NCBI GenBank assembly: GCA_036924085.1
Contig: JAVGWX010000012.1
Span: forward strand, 30,478,479-30,542,478
Direction: 5' to 3'
From: Ariolimax columbianus
Lineage: Eukaryota; Mollusca; Gastropoda; Stylommatophora; Arionidae
DNA length: 64,000 nucleotides
Shown here: piece by piece, positions 41,941-56,213 of the stretch
Layout: the number at the start of each line of letters is the position of its first letter
Numbering within the stretch: position 1 is the first letter of the stretch
Program-made: the position numbers and the translations under genes
The notes under the pieces: model-generated
Seen by the model: the letters and a program-made list of their open reading frames with translations, nothing else
Told to the model about the DNA's origin: nothing
Database searches by the model: none

Positions 41941-44900
41941 CTGTTGAATAAAACATTAAATACAGATAGATAAACGTATAAACAAACAGGCACATAAGTT
42001 CCCTTAAATACATTACAGTATTCATCGTTCTTCTTCTTCTTCTTCGTTCGTTCTCAATCTCCCGCTACCAAACCCTTCGATCCCTTCTCCTTAGCCAGTC
42101 TGCCCTGCTGGAGCCTGTTATCCATGATCAACGCGTGGAGGTGTAGAAGGGTCTTGGCAGCTCTGGTTCGCTGGCCCTGCCGCTAGCAGTCAGCTTTGGG
42201 TCGCTAACCACTGCAGCTCACGCGCTGCTCAGCGTCTTGATCCCATATTCATCGTTCAAGGGGGACGGCGTGGCCTAGTGGTTAAGTGGCACGGCTCACA
42301 ACCAGAAGGTGCTGGGTTCGATCCCCATCACAGCACCGGCCGTTACCCCGGGGAAGCAAACCCTTAGAAAATGCAGGAGGAAGCAGACCCTTACATAAAA
42401 TGCATGCTGAAGTCGGATGCACTGGGCCGACAGGCGCAAAATAAAAACCACAGTGTAACGCACACACGCCTTGGGGAATAGATAAATAAGGCGAACGCAA
42501 AAAAAAAAAAAAAAAAAAAAAAAAATATTCATCGTTCAGCAAAAATATCGAGGAATCAGCAAAACGGCTGAAGGCCAACTGTGCTGACGTTCTCCCCACT
42601 ATGCTCTACGAGTGTTGGAGCTGGACTGTCTGCACTGGAGACTTCCTATGGCTAGATCACTTCCATGTGAATTGGCTGATATGAGCACTGCATATTTGCT
42701 GGCAGGGTCATAACCAGGGCTTGGAAATAAAAAAAGCGCTCATCTGTGACGAGTAAAAGATTTTGCTTGACGAGTAAAACAAAATCAGTTTTTAAACGTT
42801 AATTATGTTTTTAATCGTCACTACATAAAGGACTCTCGCACGATTATTAATGATATTACGGTTAGAATAGATTGTGCATATGTTAGTTTAGGATGGTGAC
42901 TCTAAATGGACATCCACTGCCTCAATTTAAACTAAAGCCATTGATAAATGGTACTTCATTGCTAAAATTACCAAACATGCTTAAGGCCTCAAACGCATGC
43001 CTCTGACAGCAGTGCATTTTTTCTTCAGAAGATATACTGTGAAAGTAATACAATATGTTTTGGTTTGGTACGTATTGTTATGTAGAAATAAAAGTGGACT
43101 AAACCTAGTTTAAATTCGTTGATATCAATTGCAAGCCTGTAGTCTGACCATGCTGATGTTGTTATCAATTGCAAGCCTGTAGTCTGACCATGCTGATTTT
43201 GTTATCAATTGCAAGCCTGTAGTCTGACCATGCTGATTGGTGACAATTGTGACCGACTGGTCAGCAACCATAACAATTCTCCAGCTCAGGCCATATAACA
43301 GATAATGAAGTGATATTCTTGCACTTTTGCCAAAATACGCCCAACTGAAATGGGCTGGTCACCTTTGCTGGAATGTCAAACGAAATATTTCAAAAGAAGC
43401 TCATGTGAGTGAAGGCGGGCGATCACTGGGAGGTAAAAAAAAAGAGTTTCAAGAACAATCTGAATGGGTCCCTTAAGTGCTGTCAAATAGACATTAACAC
43501 CTGGAAAAATCTTGCTTAAAATCGTTAAAATTGGAAGGGTACAGTCAAAACCGCGTTGAGATCTGCCAGGGCCTCCATGTTGAGATAGCTCAGAATAGAC
43601 AAACAATCGGGAAGTTCAGAACAAAGGGAATACCAGAGGTGATTGAGGATCATGTTTGGCAATCGTGTCATACAACATTCCGCGCTCGCATTGGCTTGAT
43701 TCGACACTAACTCACATGCGTTACACATACTCAAGGATGCAGTATGTGACATGGAATAATGTTTTTGGACTTCATCTACAAATGTATTATTACAACAATA
43801 CCAGTTATTATCAAACGCGATGCCAATAGACTTCTTATTTACCATTACGCTCCTCACAAAGTATAGGGCAACTACTGTAGATATGTCCAGGAAGAAACAC
43901 GTAACAAAACATATTGCGTGGTTTTTCAATGGCGATTTCTGTACAAATTTGCTTTGTCTGATGGTCACCAACTCCATGTACAACTCTCTTTCGTCGATTA
44001 TTAAGTTGTGTATGTGTGTGTGTGTGGGGGGGGGGGGGCTGGGGGGTGGGGTGGTGATGATGTCAAGTGTCACGTTCCCATCGAAAGTAGACTTCAATGG
44101 TCCTCCAACAGTCTCTGTTTTTTGTTTTGATGGTACTCTCAAACATCCAGTTGAAGCCCATCTCTCGATGTTACTCTTCCACTGATAGCACTTTATTCCT
44201 CTTATGCGCCTGCCTTCAACTTCCCCATCCAGTATTGTTTTCTGCAGAGTATCACCTCTCTTTATATGTCCAATATTTGATTTGCCTAATTTGAAAGTCT
44301 TGCAGTATTTCCCTTCACAATCCTATTTTTGTCATAACTTCTCTGTTTGATTTTCTTTCCACAAAATGAGACCCATTCTTCTGTATATTCACACTTTAGA
44401 TGTCGTTAGTTTGCCATTCAACTAGTCCACCTTACCTCACCGTATAGTAGTGATGAATATATATGTGATGACTCTCATTTTACATTTTTATTTGCCTAAA
44501 TGTCAATATATTTCTCTTCTTGTTAGTTTCATGAGCTGCAGCGGTCGGCGACCCATAGCTGACTGCTAGCATCAGGGTCAGCGGGCCAGAGCTACCAAGA
44601 CCCATCTACACCTCCACGCGGTGATCCTGGATAACAGGCTGGAACAGAGCAGACTGACTAAGAAGAAGAGATCGAAGAGGGAATGCTAACCCGGTACTCA
44701 AAAAATGATTGCTCAAGTCGGATGTGTTGGACCGAAAGGTAAAAATATCGCAGTCAAGCTGTAAACTACGACACAGCGCATTCCGTTCTCTGAACTACAT
44801 TCTGCTACTTAAGCCCTTTTCAGGGTTTGGTAGCGGGAGATTGAGAACGGACGAAGCCAAGCCAAGCCAAGCCAAATGTGTTTAGGCCATTTGTGTTCTC

Positions 44901-47900
44901 TTCTTCAGTTACAGCTCTCATTTACCACTTCTTACGAGTATCTGTCCTAGGTACAAGTAACTGTTCACCTGTTCCCATATCTCCCCGTTCACCTGTTCCT
45001 GTATCTCTCCGTTCACCTGTTCCTGTATGTCCCCGTTCACCTGTTCCTGTATCTCTCCGTTTACCTGTTCTCGTATCTCCACATTTACTTGTTCCCGCAT
45101 CTCCCCGTTTACTTGTTCCTGTATCTCTCCGTTTACCTGTTCCCGCATCTCCACGTTTACTTGTTCCTGTATCTCTCCGTTTACTTGTTCCCATATCTCC
45201 CCGTTTACCTGTTCCTGTATCTCTCCGTTTACTTGTTCCTGTATCTCTCCGATTACTTGTTCCCGTATCTCCCCGTTTAGATGTTCCCGTATCTCCCCGT
45301 TTACTTGTTCCCGCATCTCCCCGTTTAGTTGTTCCTGTATCTCTCCGTTTACTTGTTCCCGTATCTCTCCGTTTACTTGTTCCCGTATCTTCCCGTTTAC
45401 TATTATGCTTACTCAGCGCTTCATGTCTGTTTTGCTAATTATGATGTTTTTGTTACCCTAATGTTAAAGTCCAATCCATATTCATGACTTCTACTGTTGT
45501 GTGTCACTACGAGCTCCTACAACTCTAGCTCACTTTTAGCCAATTCTATTGTGTCATTAGCATATCTCAGATTGTTGATTATTCTTCCATTGAAGTTTAG
45601 TCCTGACATCCCTTCAGTCTGTCTGAAATCTCACTCTGTGAAGATGTTAAGGTGACAACACACTCCCCGGCTCACACCTCTTGTTATATCAACCTAACTT
45701 CGCTACCTGTTCCCATATGGGTAAATTCACTTGTCTTCCCAGCAAGGCAATCTCTAATATAGTCGAACAATGTCAAGTAACGTTCACAAAGTTTTTTGTT
45801 TTTCGAAGCTACTCGTGCTGAGTTCAGTTATCCTCTGATGTTTCCTTAGGAGCAGCTTTCAGGGACTCTTCTTACATCATCCCATTTGAGAAGGTAACCC
45901 AGGGTCCTCATAGCTGCAGTGCGACGTTGAGAGCAACAGTAACCTCATTACAGTGTCAATCTCCACCTCGTTGATTGGTCAACCTGCTATGACGCAGTTT
46001 GTTTCCAGTATCACACAAAAGTATCCAACAGACGAGGAACAAAGAAAGCACATACGACCGTCACTAATACTATTCCATAATAAGCTCAATATCTCCAGAC
46101 TAACCCCTGCTCTTTCTAAATAAATTCAAGTAGACGCATGAAAGCGTACGAAATGAAAGACGTTTCCAGGAGCATCAATGAGGACATGGGGTGGGTGGTC
46201 TTGAACAGTATTGTTGGGATCAAGACGCCGAGCAATGCATGAGCTGCAGCGATCAGCTTCCCAAAGCCGTCTGCTAGCCCCAGGGCCAGCGACCCAGAGT
46301 TACCAAGACCATTCTCCTCCTCCACGTGGGGACCCTGGATAACAGACGGCAACAGTGCCGACTGGCTAAGTAGGATGAATCAAAAAGCGAAGGCTAATCC
46401 GATGTCCAAAAATGTCGGATGCTTCGAACCGAAATGTGCAAATATCGCAGTCAAGCTGTAAACTACGATACAACACATTTCGTTCTCCGGAAGACAACAT
46501 CCTGCTACTTGCAAAGCTCGTTTCAGAGCTTGATAGCTGCAGTTTGAGAACGAACGAACGAAGAAGAAGAAGAGTATGTTTTACCTGATCCTGATATGTC
46601 TTCCCCTCTGTCATTAACGATCAATTTCTTTAATAGTGACTACATTATCACTTCAGATACAACAAAAATAAGATATTTTTGGTGGGGAGGACGATCAACA
46701 ACATTATCACGGTCTACAGGATTAATGTCACCTTTAAATGGATCACTGGACAAAGCGGGCTACCTGGAAACGAAATGGCTGACATATTGGCAAAAATAAG
46801 AGCCTCCAACAACAATTGAATATACCCTACAGTAACCACACAGTAAAATGAATTATTAAGAATAATACTCGGGAAATCTGGATGAATGGGTGGGCGACGT
46901 GAACAATGGTTCGAAGTGTATTTAGTGAAATGTCACAGCCAAAAATTAATGATGACACAAATAATCTACATAGAAGCGATAAAAATCGAATCTTTCAGTT
47001 TAGAAGAGGACACAATAGCCAATTAAACCACATCAATCCCCAGCACCTGCCAATGTGGAGACATTGCTCTCACTCTGATGAAACAGTTCGACAACTACTC
47101 ATTGAGTTCAACAGTTTTAAAACAGTTCTCGAAACGCTAAAAGAGGAATGTGTTCCATATAGGGAGGTAAACCCCAAGCGTAAAAAGTGGATTACTAAAC
47201 CTGTGGTTACATGAAGAAGAGCTAAAAATAAAGCATGGAAAAAATATATAGAGGCGGGTAAATCAAAAGAAACATATTTAAAATATTTGGACAAGCAATA
47301 CAAATCCCAGAAAGCGAATAAAACAGCAAAAATTGACTTCGAAAAGAAACTTGCTCAGAGGATCAAGAGTGATAGTAAAAGCTTCTTCTCTTATGTTAGA
47401 AATAAACAAAGATCAAAGGACAAAGTAGGCCCTCTCATAGACAGCACAGGAAAAAAATAAGTGAAAATAGGGAGGCAGCAAATCTACTAAATCACTACTT
47501 TGGCACAGTGTACACAAAAGAGGACTACTCCAAGATCCCAGAGCCTGTAGATATTTTTCAAAGAGACATGGATACAGCAGAATTAGGATCAAACTGTATT
47601 ACAGAGGAAATGGTTTTTAAAAAATTGGAGGGGTTGAAAGTGGATAAATGTCCAGGTCAAGATGGTATTCATCCACAATTGCTGTTTGAAACTAGAGACC
47701 AATTAGCAAAACCATTGGCTATATTATTTTCTCAATCACTTGCACAAGGGATTGTTCCACGGGATTGAAAAGATGCGGGAGTGATCCCCTTATTCAAAAA
47801 GGGCAAAAAAGCAGATCCAGCAAACTATAGACATGTGAGCTTAACGAGCATAGTCTGTAAATTGTTAGAGTCAATAATCAAAGAAAACATTGTAATGCAT

Positions 47901-50900
47901 TTAGATAAATTTAATCTAATTAGAAATAGTCTGCATGGGTTTACTAGAGGGAGATCATGCTTAACAAATCTATTAGAATTCATGGAGGAGGTTACCAACA
48001 TGTTAGATAAAGGGGAGCCAGTGGACGTTATTTATCTGGATTTTGCAAAGGCCTTTGATAGAGTACCTCATCAAAGATTATTTCGTAAGTGGAATAGGTG
48101 GGGAAGTTGCCAAATGGATTGAAAATTGGTTAACGGGAACAAGGCAGAGGGTGGGCATAAATAAGGAGTACTCTGAGTGGTGTGAAGTGAAAAGTGGAGT
48201 GCCACAGGGCTCGGTTTTGGGACCAATCTTATTCTTGATATATATAAATGATTTGGACATAGGCATGGGATCCATGATTGCAAAATTTGCCGATGACACA
48301 AAACTATGCAGTAGTGTCTCATCTAAAGCAGAAGTGGATATATTGAGGTCGGATTTAGATAAAATTCGAGAATGGTCTGTAATCTGGCAAATGGAGTTTA
48401 ATGTAGATAAATGTACAGTCATGCACATGGGTAGATCCAATATGGAACATAATTAGAAAATGGGAGAGAACAATATTGGAAAGATAGATAAAGAAAGGGA
48501 CTTAGGGGTTATAATAGATTATACATGTAAGGTGAGAGAGCAAGTTCAGGTAGCAGTAAAAAAGGCAAATGCAATGTTAGGGATGATAAAAAGAAATATT
48601 AAACATAGGAGCAAGGAGGTGATAGTCAAACTGTATAAAGCATTAGTTAGACCTAGATTAGAGTACTGTGTACAGGTGTGGAGTCCTTATCAGAGAGGGG
48701 ATATAGACATGCTGGAGAGAATACAAAAAAGAGCGACAAAGCTGATAGTGGGATTCCAGAAATACAGTTATGAGGAAAGATTAAAAAGAACCGGCCTACA
48801 GTGTCTAGAAGAGAGAAGAATTCGTGGTGACTTAATACAGGTGTATAAGATGATCAGAGGAACGGATAAAGTAGACTATAACAAGTTTTTTAAAGTGCAA
48901 CCACCAACAAGGACAAGAGGGCACAGCTACAAGTTGACTAAGGAGAGGTCCAGATTAGATATTAGGAAGTATTTCTTTAGCCAGAGAGTTGTGAATGCTT
49001 GGAATGCATTGCCAAGTGAGGTGGTGGAGGCTGGGACGGTGAATGCATTTAAGAAAAGATTGGATGAGTACAGCTTCTAGAGCAAGATGATGCAATCTGA
49101 ACTGGTTGTATACAGACTCTGCAGAATCTTCTAAACCAGTATAAAGAGGTTAAGTTAAGTTAAGTTAAGTTAAGTCACTTTCGGACATGAGGAAAAGATT
49201 CTTACAAGCACTGCCGACATTTGCCAACACACTGTACGGAGCAGTGAATGAACTGAAGAAGGCCTGTATCTATATAAGATTGGCATTGGGCTGCCTTTAG
49301 TAGATTTGCTCACTAGCTATGTGATAACAACAACACTTCAGATGCTCTGTGTTTTTACATCTAGTTTGTCATGCCATCCAAGATCCAATTTTTTTGTCTT
49401 CCTATGCCCTTTTGTTATCGATCTTTCCCGTTGTTAGAATCATCACTGAAGGTATCGCTCTGTTTCCTGAAAGTGGCACTGTTTCAACAACGATATCAAA
49501 TATAATTTTCTACGCCAGGTTACGTTGGCTATTCATTATTTTCATTTAACCATCGAACATACCAAGACTTCAATGCAGTTCACTTCAGGTACCATCTCAA
49601 CAGTGAAGGTCTTCTGGTCAATTCAAGTGTCAGCAACAACAAAAGTCTGTTGGCCAGCTCAGTCCAGGTGTCAACAACAGCGAAAGGCTGCTGGTCAGTT
49701 CAGTCCAGGTGTCAAAAACAACAAAAGTCTGCAGGTCAGTTCAGTCCAGGTGTCAACAACATTAAAAGTCTGCTAGTCAGTTCAAATGTCAACAACAACA
49801 AAAGTCTGCTGGTCAGTTCAGTCCAGGTGTCAACAACAGCGAAAGTCTTCTGGTCAGTTCAATCCAGGTGTTAACAACAAGTTGTCTCATCTCTTGCTTG
49901 GATGGGCATGACAACAGGTAAAGTTGTCTCATCTCTTTCTGTGCTGGACAGGACAACAGGTAAAGTTGTCTCATCTCTTGCTTGGATGGGCATGACAACA
50001 GGTAAAGTTGTCTCATCTCTTGCTTGGATGGGCATGACAACAGGTAAAGTTGTCTTATCTCTTTCTGTGCTGGACAGGACAACAGGTAAAGTTGTCTTAT
50101 CTCTTTCTGTGCTGGACAGGACAACAGGTAAAGTTGTCTCATCTCTTGCTTGGATGGGCATGACAACAGGTAAAGTTGTCTCATCTCTTGCTTGGATGGG
50201 CATAACAACAGGTAAAGTTGTCTTATCTCTTTCTGTGCTGGACAGGACAACAGGTGAAATTGTCTCATCTCGTGCTAGGCTGGAAAGGACAACATACGAT
50301 GTTATATCAGCTCTTGCTGGACTGAGCTGGACAGGACAACAGACGATGTTATATCAGCTCTTGTTGGGTTGGGCACGACAATAGGCAATGTTGTTCCATA
50401 TCTTGCTGAGCTGGACTGGACAACAAGCGATATTCTACTGTTCCAGTGTCTATAGTTTGTATTGTTCCTTAAGTCTATTTCCATGTAAGTTGAATAAGGA
50501 GTGCCGTTTTCTAAGTCTGCCAATCTCTGTTTGAAGCTTACTTCCCAGATAATTTGTTACGTTCTTCCCAGATGAAGCGATACATAAAAAGCCGTCTCCG
50601 GTTTGACCACTGGCATGATGTTTAATCAGTCATATTTGCAGTTGCTCTTTATTGTTTGTTTTACTGTAGTAAAGCCTAATGGTTCATCATCAAATGGTAT
50701 TGTGGTTTCCCTTTTTACTAATATATCTTTTGCTCATTTAAAGGGGTACTTACAAGCCGTGGCATCCACTACCTGAATATATCAAATTCTCGAAGATTAT
50801 GTAGTATGCTGCAAGTTTCCGTATTAGTAATACATGTCTAGTTACTTCTTTAGTGCCGGAAAGCCCTGAACGCAATCTGTGATATTTAAAACAACTCAGC

Positions 50901-53900
50901 ATCAATAAGTTAGTACAACAAAAATACATTACCATCGCGACATTTCAATCCACTGTAGTCATTTATACAAGCCTTGCAGTTGCCCGTGATCTGTCCACAA
51001 ATGCCATCCAAACAGTTTTCAGGACAATTCAGATCGCACGCTATTCCATAATGCGTCTTTGAACATTCTAGATTAAAATAGAAAAAGCAAGAACGCATTG
51101 TCAAATTTCGAAATATTGTTTCTGAATGTCCATCGTCTAAATTCACATTTTTGCTTCAATGCACAGACCACAACGACATCTGACCTATTTTAGAGGAAAC
51201 CTGTTCCAAAATATTTTCAATCATCCCCCCTTGTTTTTTTAAAATGCAGAGCCAAGACCGGTCCAAAATAATCTTGGAGGTTCCAGTGATAACTTAACTT
51301 AACTTAACGTCTTTATACTGGTTTAGAAGACCCTGCAGAGTCTGTATACAACCAGTTACATTTACATCACCTTGCTCTAAAAGCTATGCGCATCCAGTTT
51401 ATTCTTAAATGTATTAACTGTCCCTGCCTCCACTACCTCCCCTGGCAATGCATTCCAAGCAGACACCACTCTCTGACTAAAAAAATATTTCCTAATATCT
51501 AATCTGGACCTCTCTTTAGTCAGCTTGTAGCCATGCCCTCGTGTTATTGTAGGTGGCTGTATTTAAAAAAAACTTGTTATAGTCTAATTTATCCATTCCT
51601 CTGATCATCTTATAAACCTGTATTAAGTCACTACGAATTCTTCTCTCTTCGAGACACTGTAGGCCGGTAGCGAAGAACAGTGAACAGTCAGTGACAGAAC
51701 AAAAACATACTACGTTCTGCAGAGGCCCAAGAAACAGTACCTGTAGCAGATTTATAATATCCTGGCCACATGGACCACATGTTTCGAGATCCATGGAAGG
51801 TTACAAATGACCGTATTCTTTTAGCCCCGGATATCTCTATTAAGTATTGCCGAATAAACAATACCACCTTGAAAGGGGCGGTAAGAAGAGGCCGGGCAAT
51901 CAGCCAGAGACTCTGTATACCAGTTGCCCAGCATAGACACGACACAAATAATCTGTCACTGTAACACAAAGAATATGTCACAGTAACACAAAGAATATGT
52001 TCCAGCAACACAAAGAATCTGTCATCGTAACACAAAGAATATGTTCCAGCAACACAAAGAATATGTCACAGTAACACAAAGAATATGTTCCAGCAACACA
52101 AAGAATCTGTCATCGTAACACAAAGAATATGTTCCAGCAACACAAAGAATCTGTCATCGTAACACAAAGAATATGTTCCAGCAACACAAAGAATCTGTCA
52201 TCGTAACACAAAGAATATGTTCCAGCAACACAAAGAATCTGTCACAGTAACATAAAGCATCTGTCACAGTAACACAAAGAATATGTTCCAGCAACACAAA
52301 GAATCTGTCATCGTAACACATGGACAATGTCATCGCAACACATATAATCTGTCACAGTAACATAAAGCATCTGTCACAGTAACACAAAAGAATATGTCAC
52401 CATAACACATGGAAGCTATAACCGTAACATATGAAAACTAACAGCATACCACAAGGAATCTGTCACAGTAACACAAAGAACCTGTCGTCCTAACACAAAG
52501 AATATGTCACCACAACACATGGAATCTGTCACCGTAACACATGGAGTCTGTTACCATTATACATGGAATCTGTCACAGTAACACAAAGAATCTGTCACAG
52601 TAACACATGGAGTCTGTGTCACCATTAAACATGGAGTCTGTCACCATAACACAAACAATCTGTCACCGTAACACATAAAATCTGTTACCGTAATACATGG
52701 AATCTGTAACACATGGAATCTGTCACCGTAACACATGGAATCTGTCACTGTAACACATGGAATCTGTCACCATTAAACATGGAATCTGTCACAGTAACAC
52801 AAAGAATCTGTCACCGTAACACATGGAGTCTGTCACCATTAAACATGGAATCTGTCACCATAACACAAAGAATCTGTTACCGTAACACATGGACTCTGTT
52901 ACCGTAATACGTGGAATCTGTCACTGTAACACAAGGAATCTGTCACCCTAACACATGGAATCTGTCACACATGGAATCTGTCACCGTAACACATGTAATC
53001 TGTCACGGTAACACATGGAATCTGTCACAGTAACACATGGAATCTGTCACTGTAACACAGGGAATCCGTTACCGTAACACATATAATCTGTCACCGTAAC
53101 ACATGGAATCTGTAACACATGGAATCTGTCACGGTAACACATGGAATTTGCCACGGTAACACATATAATCTGTCACCGTAACACAAGGAATTCTTCTTCT
53201 TCTTCTTCGTACGAAGTCAGACAGTAACCATTATTTTTTCGAAAAAAGCGGCGGTCATCCTGAGGCTGTCGCCACTGCCACAGAGCTTGTCTTGCAGTTC
53301 CACTGGTGATGGCCACATCTGCTCTCTCTGATCCTCGTATGCCGGGCAGATTGCAGCAGATGCTCAGCGGTCATTTTACCGGTACCGCACGGGCATTCGT
53401 CGGTACCACCTATCTTCAATTTGTTGAATAGGTGGTACCTCAGTCTATTGTGGCCAGTGCGAAGTCTGAAGACAACGACCTGCTCTCTTCGGTAACACAA
53501 GGAATTAATAATAAACGTTTGTCAGCAACTAAATTCATAATACATATCGTATATCTCTTTATGTTCATTGTTCTTTCCTTATAATGAATAAGACAACTAC
53601 TGTGCAGGCTCCTTTCAGGGAGTCTGTACCAACACAGTTTGTACAACTTTGCAGTGGTGGTTTCTGAAGCAAACTGTTTTACAAGCTGTTTGGTTGCTAG
53701 CAGCATACAGAACCATCTGTAGTTGTTGTAGACATAAGATGATACTTAACTTAAATTATTTATACTGGTTTAGAAGACTCTACAGAGTCTGTATACAACT
53801 AGCTTCGTCTATTTCACTTGATCTAAAAATAGTTATGTGTCTCCAATCGATTATTCCATACATTAACTGATCCTGCCCCACTATTTTCATATACGCTAAG

Positions 53901-56173
53901 ACTGGGATTACACCACGCCATGGTTCGAAATCACTGCCTTACAGAAAAAAAATTCGTGCGTGGTTCGTTCCTAGTACGACCGGTCCTCCAATCTACCCAG
54001 CTGAACATGGGTACCAGACGTATGAGTTTAGTCTATGAAGTTATCATCATTTTCGACGGCAACTGTTGCCTAACCTTTACTGTTACCTCTTTTTCTTATA
54101 GGGACTTGTACTTTACTTTACTTTCACATCTTGTCCCTGTAGCGGCTTGTACTTTGAAAAAACCGCTATCATTTTTGGAACTTTTCTTTGTATCCTTTCC
54201 AGCATGTTTATATCCACTCTAAAATATTGAGTCCAGACCTGAGCACAGTACTCACGTTTAGGTCTCACCAATGATTTAAATAGCTTGACTTTTACTTCCT
54301 TGCTTTTATGTGAAATGTTTCTTTTTATCATGTCCAACATGGCATAAGCTTTTTTAACAGCCGCCTGAACTTGCTCCCACACCTATCCTGTATGAACTCC
54401 TTTTTCTTCTTCGTTCGTTCTCCATCTCCCGAAACTAAATCCTGAATGGGGCTTTGCAAGTAGTAATATGTAGTCCGGGTAACGGAACGCGTTGTAACGC
54501 GAGTTTACAGATTGACTGCGATATTTGCACCTTTCGGTCCGACACATCTGTTTTCGGCAGTCCTGTATGATCTATTATAACATCAAGGTCCCTTTCCTAT
54601 TTTATTGTCCAGGCTTGGCTTCGTTCGTTCTCTATCGCCCGCTACCAAACCATGAAAGGGCTTAAGTAGCAGAATGTAGTCCATAGAACGGAAAGCGTTG
54701 TGTCGTAGTTTATAGCATGACTGCGATATTTGCACTGTCTGTCCAAGGCACCCGACTTCAGCAAGCACTTTTTGAGTACCAGGTTAGCATTCCCTCTTCG
54801 ATCCCTTCTTTTTAGCCAGTCTGCCCTGCTGCAGCCTGTTATCCAGGATCACCGCGTGGAGGTGTAGAAGACCCTTGGCAGACCTGGTTCGCTGGCCCTG
54901 AAGCTAGCAGTCAGCTATGGGTCGCTGACCGCTGCAGCTTATGCGCTGCTCAGCATCTTGATCCCGTTTATTGTCCTAAAATTGTTCTCCCGCATCATGT
55001 AATTGAACTCATTATTGTATTTTCCCATGTGGATGACTGTACATTTTTCCACATTAAACTCCATCTGCCAGCTTTCATACAATTTTGTAATCCCATCTAA
55101 ATTCGATCTCAATAGATCCACCTCTGCCGGAGAAGAGACCCACCTCTGCCGTATAATTGTGTATCATTCGCGAACTTTACAATCTGATGTATTTGATACA
55201 AGTGAATTCCACAAATCTTCAAACTCATCGTCTCTTTCATATTTGATCTGTTGTGAAACATCGTTGACTTTACTACAGCAATACATCACATCATTTGATT
55301 TTGTTTGAAGTACAATGTATATTGTACGGCGTGTCAGTGTATCCAAATAGTTTATGAAAAATCTCAAGAAATCTTTTAAAGATGTTATCTACGAGTCTTG
55401 AGTGTAGTATCAGTGTCCTAATCGTCAGGATTTGCGACAATATTATCAAAAACAATTTAATTAATTGAACTCGTTTCGTTGTACAGTGTTAGTCAAACGA
55501 GATGTACAATTCCATCTTGTAGGTGAAACAGAAGACAGCTGATTGATTGCAAAGTCCTGTAACGCGTGGACTATTCTGCAAGACTTTGAAAGATAGGCTG
55601 AGAATCCGTCTAATTTGCTAGAATTGTGAACATGTTGTGAAGGAGTGGGTCTCATCAAATTGTTGCAATCAAATGGGCATATAATAGATGCGAGCGGGGA
55701 TCAGGCAGACATACACAGACAGACATGTAGATAGATAGACAGTTAAGAAGATATATAGATATATAAATACACATAGGAGATATATAGATACATAGATATA
55801 TACATAGATAGATGGACATACAGAAAGATAGATCGATAGATAGAGCAGCAAAGATGGCGCCTAACAGGCTGCGGGTCTACTTTGCTCTTGTGTTTGAGTC
55901 TATTAAGATGGACTCGCACATTGGTTAACCACCCTCCGTAAGCGCATGTTCCAACGCAGCGGAGTATTAAGCTGTTCGAGACTAGCCCGCTAGGCAGGAA
56001 ACTCTTCTATTGGCTACATACAGCTCATATCAGAGCCGAGACCTGCCCCTGTAGAAGTACAGATCGACTAAGAACTAAGATATATAGATAAATAGATAGA
56101 TAGATAGATAAATAGATTGATATATACATATATAGATAAATAGATAGATATAGATAGATAGATAGATAGATAG

Positions 56174-56213
<40 letters not shown>

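Larger units (their letters stand above)
53735..55160 (-). mobile_element. CR1/L2-like LINE fragment split by SINEs
   Basis: The minus strand carries, in order, [17 protein letters not shown] (about 55000-55080), [18 protein letters not shown] and [12 protein letters not shown] (about 54200-54380), and a 3' end with the TTAAG-type tail at 53737. It is interrupted by a tRNA-type SINE (about 53895-54110) and by two SINE copies at 54396-54560 and 54611-54966. Removing the insertions restores a collinear match to the 47-49 kb element. Confidence 0.8.

Noticed and set aside
42258..42330. Possible functional tRNA gene
   Set aside because: The head has A and B boxes but cannot fold as a full tRNA, continues into a SINE body with poly-A, and occurs in several copies with target duplications.
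44878..45461. Proline/valine-rich and cysteine-rich repeat frames on both strands
   Set aside because: They result from the 24-bp minisatellite and are open in several frames on both strands at once.
49813..50384. Repeat frames of 110-160 codons on both strands
   Set aside because: They result from the 42-bp minisatellite.
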